From Bugula neritina (taxonomy: Eukaryota; Bryozoa; Gymnolaemata; Cheilostomatida; Bugulidae): DNA of 60,000 nt. Shown here piece after piece: positions 37,901 through 58,566 of the stretch. Numbering within the stretch: the first letter of the stretch is position 1; every line of letters begins with the position of its first letter. The DNA lies in NCBI GenBank assembly GCA_964035545.1, contig OZ037770.1:3207662-3267661 (forward strand), written 5' to 3'. The position numbers were made by a program, and so were the translations under genes. Under the pieces are notes generated by a model, which did not search any database, was not told the DNA's origin, and saw nothing but the letters and a program-made list of their open reading frames with translations.

Positions 37901-40900
37901 CAAAACATTGGTTTTTACAGCTCATAAACTTGTTGTAATATCTATTCATGACAGAATTTGCATATATAGAAACATAGTTTCAAGTCCTAATGTAAAACTA
38001 CTAGAGCATGGTCCTGCTTTTTATACAGCAAGAAATTATAAGAAATATAATTTGTATGAATGCATGAACAAAGTTAGTCATGAGTATTTGTATAATGTCA
38101 TTACTTAATAAGGTTATTATTCGAAAAATTAGTAAAATAACAAAAACTTTAAAGGACTTGTGGACTCTATAGATTTATAAAAAAAACTCACGCAAGTTTA
38201 TAGTCGCTATCCCTGTGAGAAACCCCTGATGGTAAGGGTTTTTGCTAGAACGGGTTAAGGACTTGTTTAAATGAGGCGCAGGAGCAATTATGACTGGATG
38301 CTCTTCCTAACATCACCAATGGCTTTTGTCAAGGTTCGAACCCACAACTTCGTGTTCAAAAAGCAAACGCTTTAACCCCTAGACCACGGCTGCTCTATAG
38401 ATATTAACAAAATATTGAAGTAGTACTTATTTACAGCAGTGATGTACGTGGCTCCACTATCTCTATCTTCACTTGCATAGTCTGCGTATGCCTGCAGTTT
38501 AAAGTACTCATTCTCCATGTATTTGTGCCAACCAAGAGCTTCACACGTTTCTACAACTCCTTGACTTCTGTAACTGAGCATGTGCGGGTCTCCAAATACA
38601 CCCAACGTATATTGCTCATCAGAATCAAAGTTTATCTACATATAAAATGCTTACCAGTGTCATTGTATAATATAGAAACAAATAACTATACAAAGAGTCA
38701 CGTTATGCAGTAATAGAAGTATTGATTCAAGCAAACTTTATTCATTATTCTTTCATATCAGTATTACATCTATAGCTAAAATGCTGTGCAACTAAAAACA
38801 TTCAATAATGTTATTGCTAAATACTTTAAGTATTTTCATCACAAATTTTACATTATGGTGCAGTGAAAGGATTGTATGCTTGAGAACATACTAAAAATAA
38901 ACTTATTGTATTTTTCACTGTATTGTACAATAAAAGTATTGAATTATTGCAGTATTTCGCAAAAATATCTTTGCATGCTTTACAAAATTTTAAAGAAAAG
39001 TATCGCTTGTTTTATAGTATTGTAAACTAACATTTTTGTCATGTAATAAAGTATTGCATTATCTCAAGGTATTGTATTTTATTGCATAAGTGCTATTGCA
39101 AAACATTTCATATATGCAGTTCATCGAAAAGATTTTCTATGTTATCCCTAAAAGCATGTCCGATATTTTCATTAACAAGAATGATATTTACATGGTTTAA
39201 GCTACATTAAGTATAACCACATATTCTATGAAACCAATCAGCCGACCTCCTGACCAGACACTGCGGGAACTCCAAGCCCTTGGAATACTCTGTTGAAATG
39301 CGCCATAATCCCAGGAGTTATTGCCCCTTCATACTTCTGATTCAGTTCTCTAGTCAGGCATTCTGCATACGAGTGGATCCCGCTGTGAAAAAAAAGTTGC
39401 AAAAGTGTCTTTTTTCAGGTTTTTAGTCTAATGATACTTTCACTTGATTACTGGGTTAATTAAAAACAAAAAGTATTACAATATTTTAGCAGCTAACCAT
39501 GATGCTCCTCTAAAAGTTTAAAGAAGCCAAATGGTAAATTAAGCTTAGTTATATAAGCAAAATACTTACAAAAGAAGACTGTCAACAAGAACTTGTAGAG
39601 AAAGTGTACTGCCTTCGTCTAAGTAATTTGGCTGTTCAAGTTCATCAGATATGAAATTGATTGCTGGAGAGCATCTCTCAATAAATATTTTTTTCAACTG
39701 ACTAAACTTTTCACTGTCAGCTAAGATTGAATTCTCATAGTGAATGTCAACTTTAGAGTCAGTGAGTTGTATTTGAATTCTTAGAAGATTGTCAAGTAGA
39801 GGTTTAAATGAACCTGATAATTTTTCTGTAAATTCTGTAAAATACAGATTATAGAGAAAAAAGTAAAAAAGTAAACAATAAACTACTCTTTCTCTTTGAT
39901 TTATAGCTAAATTAAGAGTCACATATATAGTAATGTTTTAAACTGACATAGTAACTTTTAAATTGATACCAATGATGGATTGCATATCCAGGTTTATTAA
40001 TTTTTTATTTGATTCATTCATATAATTTCTTGCATTGAATATCATTTAATAGAACATGATAAGCTTAAATTTAGTGCAAAGATAAAAAAGTTTAATTTAC
40101 CGGAAATAAGCTCTCGTTTTGCTTCCTCCCCTTCACAATACGTTTCACTCATTTCATCAATCATGTCATTCAAAAAACTTGCTTCATCACCACACAAACT
40201 GCTAAGTTTAGGCTTAGCACAAGCAGCAAAAGCTTTTCTTCCATAACTAGAGTAAAAAGTAGAGTGATTAGCAGTTGGAGACAGTGATAAACAACTACGA
40301 TTAGCAGAACAAATACATGTGTAGGTATAAACAAATAAAGTCGCTATAGAAGCAAACACCAGACAATAAAAAAAAACATTTGAAACTGCATGGAACTGAT
40401 ACCACAATGCCACATTTGAATAAACATAATTTTATCAAAGAGGCTAAAACAATTTGTTTGAAAGCAATTGTTAGAAAACAAAAAATCTACAGACAGGATT
40501 TGAAAATTTCCGATTTTATGCCATCAATTTACAAAGCATCAGATTAAAATCAGAAATGTTTTCTATAATACCATAACTGTGAAATAACTTTTTGCTGTTC
40601 GTTTTTCTGTAACACATTACAATAATTTACATCATATTGTTGCTATATCAAATATATACATCAGTAACTCTTAATTAATTCATTCTGGTTAACTTATCCT
40701 GGAACTTACTTTACATTACATCCAAACTTCACATACTGCTTGATAAAGTCAATGAGAAGATCTGGCCTTGCTAGTGTAGGGTTCAGTTTCAGATAAGAAA
40801 AATGATTTTCTGTAAACCCCAAACCAAAAAATATGGTGCCAGCTGCAAACACAGGAAGTGGTTCAATCGTCAGAAGGGATTCAACAATTTTAGCAAATGT

Positions 40901-43900
40901 AATCGAGTCTGTCAGTGAAATTGATTCACTTGGAGAAGTTGTAGTAGATGTTTGGCTTTCAGAAACTAGAGTTGATGTTTGGCTTACAGGAATTGTAGTT
41001 GGTGTAGGTGTTTGGCTTCTATAAGGAGTTGTAGTTGATATAGGTGTTTGGCTTCTATAAGAAATTGTAGTTGGTGTAGGTGTTTGGCTTTTATAAGGAA
41101 TTGTAGTTGGTGTAGGTGTTTGGCTTCTATAAGGAGTTGTAGTTGATATAGGTGTTTGGCTTCTATAAGGAATTGTAGTTGGTGTAGGTGTTTGGCTTCT
41201 ATAAGGAATTGTAGTTGGTGTAGGTGTTGGTGCATATGTTGGGCTTCTAGGAGTTGTAGTTGGTGCATGTGTTTGGCCTCTAGGAGTTGTAGTTGGTGTA
41301 GGTGTTTGGCCTCTAGGAGTTGTAGTTGGTGCAGGTGTTCGGCTTCTAGGAGTTGTAGTTGGTGCATGTGTTTGGCCTCTAGGAGTTGTAGTTGGTGTAG
41401 GTGTTTGGCTTCTAGGAATTGTAGTTGGTGTAGGTGTTTGGCTTCTATAAGGAATTGTAGTTGGTGTAGGTGTTTGGCTTTTATAAGGAATTGTAGTTGG
41501 TGTAGGTGTTTGGCTTCTATAAGGAATCGTAGTTGGTGTAGGTGTTTGGCTTCTAGAAATCGTAGTTGGTGCATATGTTTGGCTTCTAGGAGTTGTAGTT
41601 GGTGTAGGTGTTGGTGCATATGTTTGGCTTCTAGGAGTTGTAGTTGATAGCATTGTTTTCAGATTTAGAATTAAATGAGTGGCATTAACTTCATTCAGGA
41701 AGGCTTCAATAATATCAGAGAATTCAGCTGACACGTGATTGGTAATTTCCACTGACAAGTCATGTCTGCTCCACCATTCCAGACCACAGGGAATCAGTGA
41801 TTCATTGAGAATGTAGAAAGCATTGCAGCGTGATCCTGCCGCTGCTGGTGTATAACAGGCTGTAACTTGAACAGTGAATAAATATCATATACTACACCAC
41901 GGGATAAATCATATATTATATGCACATTATTAGCATCAATGAGCATGCATTTTTACATTGAAAGTATAACACTGTAGTATACTAAAATTTATTTTGGTTT
42001 AAATAGATTTAAATAAAAATACTACTATGTAGAATGCATCTATATCTACTAATTGCATTTTTGTATTTTATATAAGCAAAATCATGTAATTAAATAAAAT
42101 TTATTATTTACGAATTGCCCGCAATTCAGGGAAGTCAACAGGGACAGCTTAGTCCCTCACAGTCCATACCTTCTCGGGGTCAGTGGCGACCCCGTCTCGA
42201 CCAACTACATGGCCAAGGTACTTAACCTCTTGTTGCAATAATGTGCACTTAGAAGGTTTGAGCTGAAATGAGTGTCGAAGTCGGGGGAGATGACAATGAC
42301 ATCATCGAGATAGATGAGCAAGGTCTTTAAGTGTAACCCACTCAGGACCTGCTCCATGAGTTGCTGGAAAGTGGTCGGCGCAGACGTAAGTCCAAACGGC
42401 AACACCTTCTATTTCTAAAGCCCATCCAGCGTAACAAACGAGACCTTGTCCTGGGTATCAGACTCTGGAGCACCTGCCAATACCCGCTTAGCAAGTCCAA
42501 CGTACTGAAGAACTTGCTATCAGTTAAAGCATCTAACGACTCATCAATCCTAGAAAGAGGGTAAGCGTTCTAGATGGTCACTCTGTTTAGTTTGCAATAA
42601 TCTACACAAAACCTTTAGATCCCATCTTTTTTCTAAACCAGGACAACTGGAGAGCTCCAAGCACTATGAGCTGGCTCAATCAGGTTCTAGTTCAAAAGGT
42701 CTTGCACCTGTCGGCTCACTTCCCTTTCCTTTTCAGGACCTAACTGGCGGGTCGGCTGCCTGATAGGCACCGTCCCAGCTGTCAGGGGTATCTCATGACA
42801 GACAGCCTTAGCCAAGCCCATGTCATGGTCGCTGCAACTAAACACATCTTTGTACTCAGAGAGTAGCTGCACCCCTACCAGGCGTTTCCGCTTCATCTCA
42901 CAGCCATTGCAGTCATCTCCGTACAAATATACCAAGTGTTTAGGCACCAGCCTCCTGCCGTCCCTAGTGGGTACCTATCGGGCTTTGTCCGCTGTTCCCA
43001 GGGCGGGTCCGACATCCTCTTCCTCTACGGAGTGGAACCTTCCCACTAGTGAACCAGCCGGCAGTTCTATCAACTCCGTGAAAAGATTCACACACTGGAC
43101 CAGGAACTCTTCCTGCTCATCCAGTCTATTCAGACTGTTGGTAAGCTGGACGCCCCTAGTGCACCTTCCACCACTCCAAAATCAGGGATTTTCCTACAGG
43201 TCAATCTGCAGCGAACTGTAGCCCTAAAGCGCCCAGGTGCAGTACAGCGCTGTATCACCTGCACTCCCCTCACCAATGATCGACCAAATCGGCGCACACA
43301 GGCCAGCTCACGCCCGGCCATCATCGCCGCCGACTTCTTAAAGTCAAGGTGGCACCTGTGTCGCTTCAGAAATGAGTTGGCTGACGCTGAAGGTCTTGCT
43401 GATCACCTGATCATGGACTCTACCAGTCAATTCTATCACACCATAAAAAGGAATACATGACTTGTCCGCCAACATGCCGTGTTCCCCTTCATATAGCTTC
43501 AGGTTAGCCTGGTCTCTAGCACTGAGTGTGTCAAACAGACGCTGGCTCAGAAGGTTTGTGGTACACCCAGTATCCAATAGGAAGGTGACAGCTTTTCCGG
43601 TAAGTTTACCGGGTAAGGTATAACTTCTTCCATATGGCTGGGCGCTCACTGAGCGGTTCGTCTCTGGAGGCGACACCTCATGTGCATGGAGTTGAAAATG
43701 CACCTGCGCTTTTCGGCTGCGAGGGGGTCGTCTACGTCTCGTGGGCAAGCTGGTTACATCGTGGTCTTACTCACACACAGACGGCCTAGTGAATGCTCGG
43801 TCTTGCGCTCGTGTGAGCAACTGAAAGAAATCCCTGTCTCACAGGATAGTTAAGGGCAACCTTTCAACTGCAACTGCCTTGCTGAGGTTTGCATTGTAAT

Positions 43901-46432
43901 CATATAAGAATTCAGTACCAGTAAAATAAAATCTCACCTAATTGTGCTAGAGTCAAAATTTAAAACTATGTTGTAGATTTTTTTTTCTCCAGTGTAACTT
44001 TTTTAGAAATTTCAATTTTCATATTTTTTGCAAAGTTATAGACAAAAAACTGCCCAATTTTGCCTGAAAAGCTGACTTTTCAGTACCGGTGAAATATCTC
44101 AGCAGCATAACATGATATCTGAATAAAAATTGCACTGCTGGAATCCTGAGATATGTCTCCAGTGTAAGTTTTTTTCCCAATAACTCTTCTAGATTGCCCA
44201 TAAATTGGTGATTTATGCACTAAAAATGCCATATTTTTTCATAGTAAATTAGCAGCGCGCAGTGCTTCACGCTTCAATGAGCATGTAGGGATGTGAAAAT
44301 ATTGGCGGTACATGCTAATTACAGGCTTGCTAGCTGGCAGGCTATTATAAATAGCTTGCTTTGTACTTTGTTTATGTAGCGCCTATAATGGAATGTTGAT
44401 AGATAACGCAGCCCTAATGCAGGTTGCTGCTTATTGGTCGTAGTTTAATCTTAGGCTAAACAATTGCAAGTAGGCAACACGCATGCCACCCGCAGAGCAG
44501 TATTATTCAAGAACCTAAACTAGATTTTGAGAGAAGTTTATGATATTCTTAATGAGGATGCCCTTAACTATCCTGTGAGTGCTCCCACTTGTCGTACATC
44601 AAGCAAACCTTCAAAGTGGTTTTCAAGTGCTCAAGCCGAAGGTTCTGGCGGGCCTTGCAGCCTGCTAACTCTCTTTGGGGCTTGCCACTCTGGAGAGGGC
44701 TGCATCCTTACCCGATTGGCTTTGAGCCTTGGCCTTGGCCTCGGAGGGTTAAACTGAAGCCCACGGTCGGCGGAGTCTACCATAGGCTGTTTCTGTTTAA
44801 CTGCCTCCTTCTACCACGGGGGCAGCTTCAGACGGAATGCCCACCGTTATCACATATTTTGACAGCTGCTGGCGGCCTGGTGGGTCGCTCAGCTGTCGAC
44901 TGTTGGCTGTTTGGCTAACAGCTCGCGAACCAAGCTTGCGGTCAAGCTGGTTAGCTCGTTGGCTGCCACCGTGGCGACATATGCAGTCGTCTTGGCCGGC
45001 GTTGTCGACCTCAACAAGTCGTCGTTGGCCTCAACCTGCTGCACTGTCGTCCTAGGCCGGCATGTACTGTTGGCTTGGAAAAAAGCATTTCCAAGCCTGA
45101 AAGCTCGCTCAATGGTCTCAACCTCAACTACCAGCAAGTGTTGCTTCAGCCCTAGGTTGTTAATAGACTGGAGGAAAGCATCTAGTGCCAAACTCTGCCG
45201 ACCATTCACAGGCAAGTCCCCATAAGCGACTTGTGCTAGCTGTTCTACTACGATTGCGTGCTTGCAAGGTAGTCTAAAGATTTCTCTCAAGTCGTTGGAG
45301 CTGCACATGAGCATCTCAAGCAATCAGCCTAAACCGGGCTCTCAATGCCTCGAAAATATCTCCGACGTCCTGACCTATCCCATAGGGTTTAGCCGGCCCT
45401 ATCAGAAACAACCATAGATGGATCAGAGTAATCCTAGGAGGCCATCGACAAATGGCTCCCACATCACTGAACTGAGTAATAAATTGCTCCACATCCTCTT
45501 TCCCTGAGAAGATGGGAGCACGTAAATGATACCTGTCCATAGGCAGTGTGGGCCGCCTATGTCGTCTTCCATCGCTACCAGTTCCTGACGGGGTATGTCC
45601 TTGTCGTCGGCCATCTTTTAATCCCTGGCTAGGAGTATTTGCAATAAGAAAGATCCCACCACTGCCACCATTGTGTGAATCTACCATTCCCTATAATTAG
45701 TGGATCTACTCATTCAAAGGCACTTCACCAGGTTTATCACGAATTGAATAGAATTTATTATTTACGAATTATACAGCAATAAAAGTTACTAACACTAATG
45801 CACACGATTACATAATAGAGAGTGATTTATACACAACTTTACATGATGAAGATCCAATCCACTGTGCCAGCTAACCGAGCAGTTAACTACTAGCACAAGC
45901 TATTCATACCTCCTACTAAGCTGATTGGCTATTTACTAACGCTAGCTATAATTCCTAATTGACTAGTCCTGCCTTGTTTCACTGCGTACATTGGTAGCTA
46001 GTAATAATTGTCCAGCCAAGTATAAGAGAGACGATATGCATTACGATTGGCAGCGATTACGATAATTAATCTGCTGCAATTGTAGACATCGTGCCATGAT
46101 GCGTATAGGGAGTAAGCCACGAGGAGTTGTCCTTTCATTAAAAACAATAACGATACCAAATCTTTACAATACTCGGGCTCTGACTTACAGACAGGATGAG
46201 AACAAAGAATTTTTTTTGTATAAAAGAAGGCGTCCTCGCAGTGTAAGGTCAGTCTACTACTGGAACTCGCTGGGTCAAGACTACCCTTTTAAAGCATCCA
46301 CTCGACAATAAAGATATATCCACAGTCTACCACTACTACATCTTTTTCTTACTATATTGGAGTTATGCTCCCAACAAAACTGCTACAATACTTACTGAGA
46401 ATAATGATGCTGATTAGGTTAATAAACTTCAT
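34598..46432 (-). CDS. Gene D: RGM-like GPI-tailed protein with mucin-like insert (841 aa, 11 exons)
   Basis: Minus-strand exons in order: 46432-46396, 41859-40710, 40246-40101, 39834-39570, 39382-39247, 38635-38435, 37362-37248, 36509-36422, 35961-35864, 35471-35344, 34759-34598. Phases 1,2,1,2,0,0,1,2,1,0; total 2,526 nt. Signal peptide [12 protein letters not shown]. The N-terminal half has the family Cys pattern (C24, PCG, WW). A Thr/Pro repeat of about 12 residues ([12 protein letters not shown] type) fills residues ~85-320. The C-terminal half matches the RGM/hemojuvelin C-terminal domain: GDPH at 593-596 (known Asp-Pro autocleavage motif in RGMs) and paired Cys in exon 10 (KCKEVC and PCFYDC). 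The last exon gives an Asn/Thr linker and hydrophobic GPI-type tail. Intron 1 contains a Gypsy element; exon 1 is therefore the least certain exon, but phase and signal peptide fit. The exon 5 donor is a weak GTCGGC. Confidence 0.8.
34767..34927. repeat. (TA)n microsatellite in the last intron of gene D
   Basis: About 160 bases of TA with few interruptions, ending 8 bases from the acceptor of the last exon (34,759). On the minus strand it provides a purine/pyrimidine-alternating, not pyrimidine-rich, splice acceptor tract. Confidence 0.9.
36335..36416. repeat. (TATTA)n pentanucleotide-like repeat
   Basis: Runs of 'ttatatta' units, in intron 8 of gene D directly beside the exon 8 donor. Confidence 0.75.
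38190..38397 (-). mobile_element. tRNA-derived SINE in gene D intron 6
   Basis: The minus strand opens with a tRNA-like head: A box 'gtggtctaggggttaaag' and B box 'gtgggttcgaacc', about 30 bases apart. A body follows with 'ttaggaagagcatccagtc', a block resembling the conserved central part of many animal SINEs. It ends near the minus-strand text 'cgctataaacttgcgtg'. Family name not assigned. Confidence 0.7.
40930..41645 (-). repeat. Coding minisatellite (36-bp unit) in gene D exon 2
   Basis: Tandem units of about 36 bases, with variants of 30-42 bases, encode Pro/Thr/Ser-Gln repeats in the gene D frame. All unit variants keep the frame, so selection for an open frame is likely. The repeat also leaves long open shadow frames on both strands (His-Gln-Leu-rich and Cys/Trp-rich), which are not genes. 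Confidence 0.85.
42122..42947 (-). pseudogene. Gypsy reverse transcriptase fragment
   Basis: The minus strand shows a pre-RT linker (YKDVFS followed by an HEIPL-type segment, 42,947-42,687). In another frame it shows the RT core with [14 protein letters not shown] and the catalytic LIYLDDVIV motif (42,405-42,280). A DPEKV...ELRA segment then runs to 42,122. Frame changes between segments and an internal stop show decay. It is truncated before RNase H and integrase. Confidence 0.85.
43344..43748 (-). pseudogene. Gypsy aspartic protease domain remnant
   Basis: An open minus-strand segment contains [13 protein letters not shown], the retropepsin active-site motif (D-T-G). An upstream Arg-rich stretch would follow the gag nucleocapsid. 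The relation to flanking gag and RT frames is broken, so it is a remnant. Confidence 0.8.
43749..44880. other. Non-coding stretch between gag and protease remnants
   Basis: In an intact Gypsy element this place would encode the end of gag and a zinc knuckle, but I see no CCHC box. Part of it (about 43,840-44,500) is AT-rich like host DNA and may be a later insertion. Confidence 0.35.
44889..45687 (-). pseudogene. Gypsy gag remnant (frameshifted)
   Basis: The likely start is ATG at 45,614 ([10 protein letters not shown]). The conserved capsid-type stretch ([16 protein letters not shown]) lies in another frame, and the continuation (45,323-44,889) in a third. At least two frameshifts break the protein. 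Confidence 0.6.
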
Positions 46433-46440
46433 TCTTTTAG

Positions 46441-47962
46441 AATAACAAACAGCTGATTGAACCTGTAAAAAAACAAGTGATATACTTCTTCAAAAAAAAT
46501 AAATAAATTGGCATAATATTTTTACACAGGCAGTCCTTATGCATTTTGGTGTTTAATTCAAATGAGTATTTTAGCATTTTTAAAATAAGTTTTCTTTTAT
46601 AGTTTAGTGCCAGCTTAAAATTTAAAATAATGCTTGTCAAAAAAAACTCTGCAAATTAGTTTTTTTTCAATGCTATAGCTTCAAAGATTATAGCCTGAAT
46701 TTAGTAAAACTGATGAAGCAATTTAAAAAAAACTCTAATTGTTACTCCTTAACCTTTGACTGTTGTAATTTTAAATATTCAAGAATGAGTAATAAACTAT
46801 ATTTCACACAGTGTTTACAATGCAGCATAAATAGATTATCTATTCACTACTTGTCATATGCAGACAGCTTGACGTTGCATGCTCAAATAAAACTTTTTTT
46901 AAAATAACTTTTTGCACATGCAATGATGGCCTTTTAAGTAAGAGTGCAAAATTCAAACTATTACTATTAGGCTAGCTATATACTAGATTGTGTGATGTAG
47001 CAGCTAAAAGTAGCAAACATACAATGAAAGTTAACAATAATTTTTATTAGCTTTGAGAAAATAATTTATCACGGAACAAAAATTGCTTACTGTTTCTGAA
47101 TGTAATATTTAAAAAACTCAACAACTTATCAGTTGTAAAAAAACAACCACCTCAAATCAAAATTGCTTTTGTTTGCAAATTGATTGCTTTGAAGGCTCAC
47201 CTGTAAGTCACTATACTTCAAAGTTTGCGTCAAAACTTAAAAAGATTGCAGGACCAGCTGCAACCCATATTTCGATATATTATTCTTGCAACATGCAATT
47301 CGAAGTATTTATTTTAAAGTTATTATGTAAAGAATTTATGCAATTTATCTATTTCAAATATAAATTGATTGTTATTATGCTATAGGTTTCTAATGCAGCA
47401 ATATAAAATATATTAAATAACATATTTTCTTGTAATTTGATTAATAAAAACACTGATTATCTTTACCTAATAATATAGCAAATTAATCTTCAAACTTCAG
47501 AAAGTAATGTACAAAAGCCGTTATTATTTTATTTAAATTAAAAATTCAGAAATATTGACTTTTGAATCTCCAATGTGATTTCAATCAAAGTTAACAACAG
47601 TAAAGAAGCCTCATATAGGCAAATTTGTTGAGGCTTCCAAAATGAAGCAATTATAGGCTACAATTACCCTATTTAAATCTTTTGACTGAATCTAACTTTT
47701 GATTGAATTACAGGCTTTTCTACTAATACTAACATGTCAAGATATAAATGCATCTATTTGTGTAGATGTATGTGCATGTGGATATGTTATATATGTATTA
47801 TATATGATGTAAATGCACGTATGTATGTAAAAGCACACATGTGCATATATGTGTGTGTGTGTGTGCATATGTGTGTGTGTGTGTGCATATGTGTGTGTGT
47901 GTGTGCATATGTGTGTGTGTGTGCATATGTGTGTGCGTGTGTGCGTGTGTGTGTGTGTGTGT

Positions 47963-48011
<49 letters not shown>

Positions 48012-48450
48012 AACTTGATATCACATAGTATTGTCTGAATTATATTTATATTGTAAAATAATAAAATTATATGACATAGCGCTATTGGTTTCAGCAAAAT
48101 AAAACATAATAATATAATTTGAGATCAAACGTATTATATTATAAATACTAGAATATAAAATTTTAAGGAAATTGCATTGTGATACAATAATGAGTTTGCA
48201 ATGAGTCATATAATAATATAAATGTCAAGTTATACTGAGCAAAATGTTTAAAAAGGCACTAGAGCTAGTCTATCCAAAAAACTATAAGAACTGAAGACCT
48301 GAAACTACATAGCGTAGACTATATTATTATAATTAGAAGTACTAATATTCCAGCTTGTCTTTAAAGGAGCTATATTTATAGATACAAAATTAACTTTAGC
48401 ACAATATAGCCTATACTTGAATGATTACCGATGCAGTTTTTGCAAAAGAA
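46441..48450. other. Region upstream of gene D exon 1
   Basis: AT-rich DNA that should include the gene D promoter on the minus strand. No clear TATA block like that of the U genes was recognised. It holds a (TG)n microsatellite and no supported gene. Confidence 0.4.
47838..48008. repeat. (TG)n microsatellite
   Basis: TG repeat with periodic 'catatg' interruptions in the first half and a clean run at the end. Open frames through it are Cys/Val or His/Thr repeat translations, not genes. Confidence 0.9.
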
Positions 48451-48459
48451 AAAATAAAA

Positions 48460-48632
48460 ACTGCTACTGCCATACTGCTACTGATACTGCTACTGCTATA
48501 CTGCTCTGATACTGATACTGCTATACTGCTACTGAAACTGCTACTGCTACTGCTATACTGATACTGCTACTGCCATACTGCTACTGATACTGCTACTGCT
48601 ATACTGCTCTGATACTGATACTGATACTGCTA
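48460..48632. repeat. Tandem 'tactgc/tactga' repeat
   Basis: Variants of hexanucleotides TACTGC, TACTGA and TATACTGC repeat over about 170 bases. It abuts the 3' end of the caspase-like exon fragment. Confidence 0.8.
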
Positions 48633-48840
48633 GGGATGTGTGACAGTTGTAGACTACACAAGGCTCCAACCGCTTCTTAAACCATACAAGCTGAGCCATC
48701 ATTTCCATAAATATACCTCCAGAATTGGTATCACCATGGCACATTATAGCCAAGGCCACAATGGATCCATTATAGTTAGATGATTCTAAGAAGTCCTTTA
48801 TGATCATTTGGGTGGCTGATGAGTTTTCTGTTTCAGTTAC
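48632..48840 (-). pseudogene. Orphan caspase-like (peptidase C14) exon fragment
   Basis: After a plausible acceptor (gctgtgatag at 48,841-48,850, minus) the frame reads VTETENSSATQM, then a stretch with ALAIMCHGDTNSGG. The hydrophobic strand followed by C-H-G resembles the caspase p20 segment around the catalytic His. The residues before it (MIIKDFLES) fit the helix that precedes it. The downstream frame runs into simple repeat and no donor or other exons (such as a QACxG segment) are visible nearby. It is probably a broken or relocated piece of a caspase-like gene; it could also be one exon of a gene whose other exons I missed. Confidence 0.45.
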
Positions 48841-48849
48841 CTATCACAG

Positions 48850-49850
48850 CTATAAAGGAACAAAGTATAAATAATATTTTTTGTACAAGAATATTTCGTT
48901 GTTAATTTTTTTCATTATTTTTTGTGTTTTTTATTTCAATTCTTATTATATTTTCCTATATCTGAGGACAGCCACTGAAAATAAATCCGCCATAGCTGAC
49001 CTCTGACCTTATATATATATATATATGTGAAGCAGAATAGTGATAAGTTACAACTGACAAGCTATAAAAATCTTGAATGTGGCATCATATATACACACAC
49101 TATTTTTATATATATTGTCGTAAGTTTTGTTGTTTAATTGGTGATTGTTGATTTGCTTTTTTTTAATGTAGCTTTTGTTTTGTTTTACGATAATGAAATT
49201 TTAATTGCTTCAAAGTTGTAAAACATTGCCAAAAATGTAGGCATGCAGCTCAAGTCATACAAATTTATTTTTCAATAATAATAAAACGGCACAAAAAAAT
49301 AAATATATTTTATAATCTAAACTGAGTTGCATCACTTGATCAATGTATAATCGCAACACATTGAAAATAAACAATTTTGTTGATAATATAAAATCAGGTA
49401 TAAAAGTGATGTTCAACTCCGCAAGCATAAACGTATAGAGTATATTGAACATAATAAAACAGTTTTTCAAATACATAAATTAGAGTATAAGTAACAAAAT
49501 ACCATATTTCACAGAAATGTATATATACCTTGAATTAGCAATTTTTATGACAATCATGATATTAATTACTTTTCATTAACTGCAGCATGATAAAGATGCT
49601 CTGAAAATATTATTTTTGTTTCATTATGGCAGAACCTATAATTTTAGCATAAAGTCTCTAAAATTTAGAAACACACATGGAAGGTAAAAGTTGACAAAAA
49701 ATATGCATTAAATTTTTTGATGAGGGTGTAAAAATTTATTTTAAAAAATGTATTTGTCTTTCCTGAATATATCGCCACTAATTAACATTTTGTGCTGTGC
49801 AGTTTCAAGTTATGTATTGATATAAAATAAGTCAGCGGGTAAAAAAACAG
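48850..49850. other. Spacer between the caspase-like fragment and the gene C 3' end
   Basis: No supported gene. A minus-strand AATAAA (plus-strand tttatt at 49,735-49,740) lies about 116 bases past the gene C stop and is a candidate poly(A) signal. Confidence 0.45.
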
Positions 49851-49855
49851 GTTGT

Positions 49856-58294
<8,439 letters not shown>

Positions 58295-58566
58295 CTTATC
58301 TTCAATACTCGTCGTTTTCTAGTAAGCTGCTCTGTAAAACAACACCAACGAGTGATTAGTTGGAATACAAGTTGTATATAAATGCGTTTCTGTAAGCTTT
58401 GCGTTACGGAAACAATTTTTCATTTGATGTTTGGAAAAGTTTGCATCGAATGAAACCACAACCATAAGTTTATACCAATTGTGACCAAAAATTCATCTAT
58501 ACTATCACTCACTTGCAAAGCAACGAAAATGCAATGTATAACCTCAACAAGCTAACAAAGTTATAT

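Larger units (their letters stand above)
42116..46340 (-). mobile_element. Degenerate Gypsy-type LTR retrotransposon in gene D intron 1
   Basis: Minus-strand order: probable 5' LTR (about 46,340-45,677, reading TGTAGTAGTGG...TTCACACA), then a likely primer-binding stretch 'tggtggcagtggtggga', gag remnants, aspartic protease, and reverse transcriptase. RNase H, integrase and most of the 3' LTR are missing. The RT frame ends abruptly at 42,116 beside 'aattcgtaaataataaatt', a string also found in the 5' LTR. The element is more GC-rich than its surroundings. Several frameshifts and stops make it inactive. Confidence 0.8.

Noticed and set aside
40984-41647. Open frames of 211 codons (His/Gln/Leu-rich, minus) and 163 codons (Cys/Trp-rich, plus)
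   Set aside because: Shadow frames of the 36-bp coding repeat in gene D; only the Thr/Pro frame connects to the flanking conserved domain.
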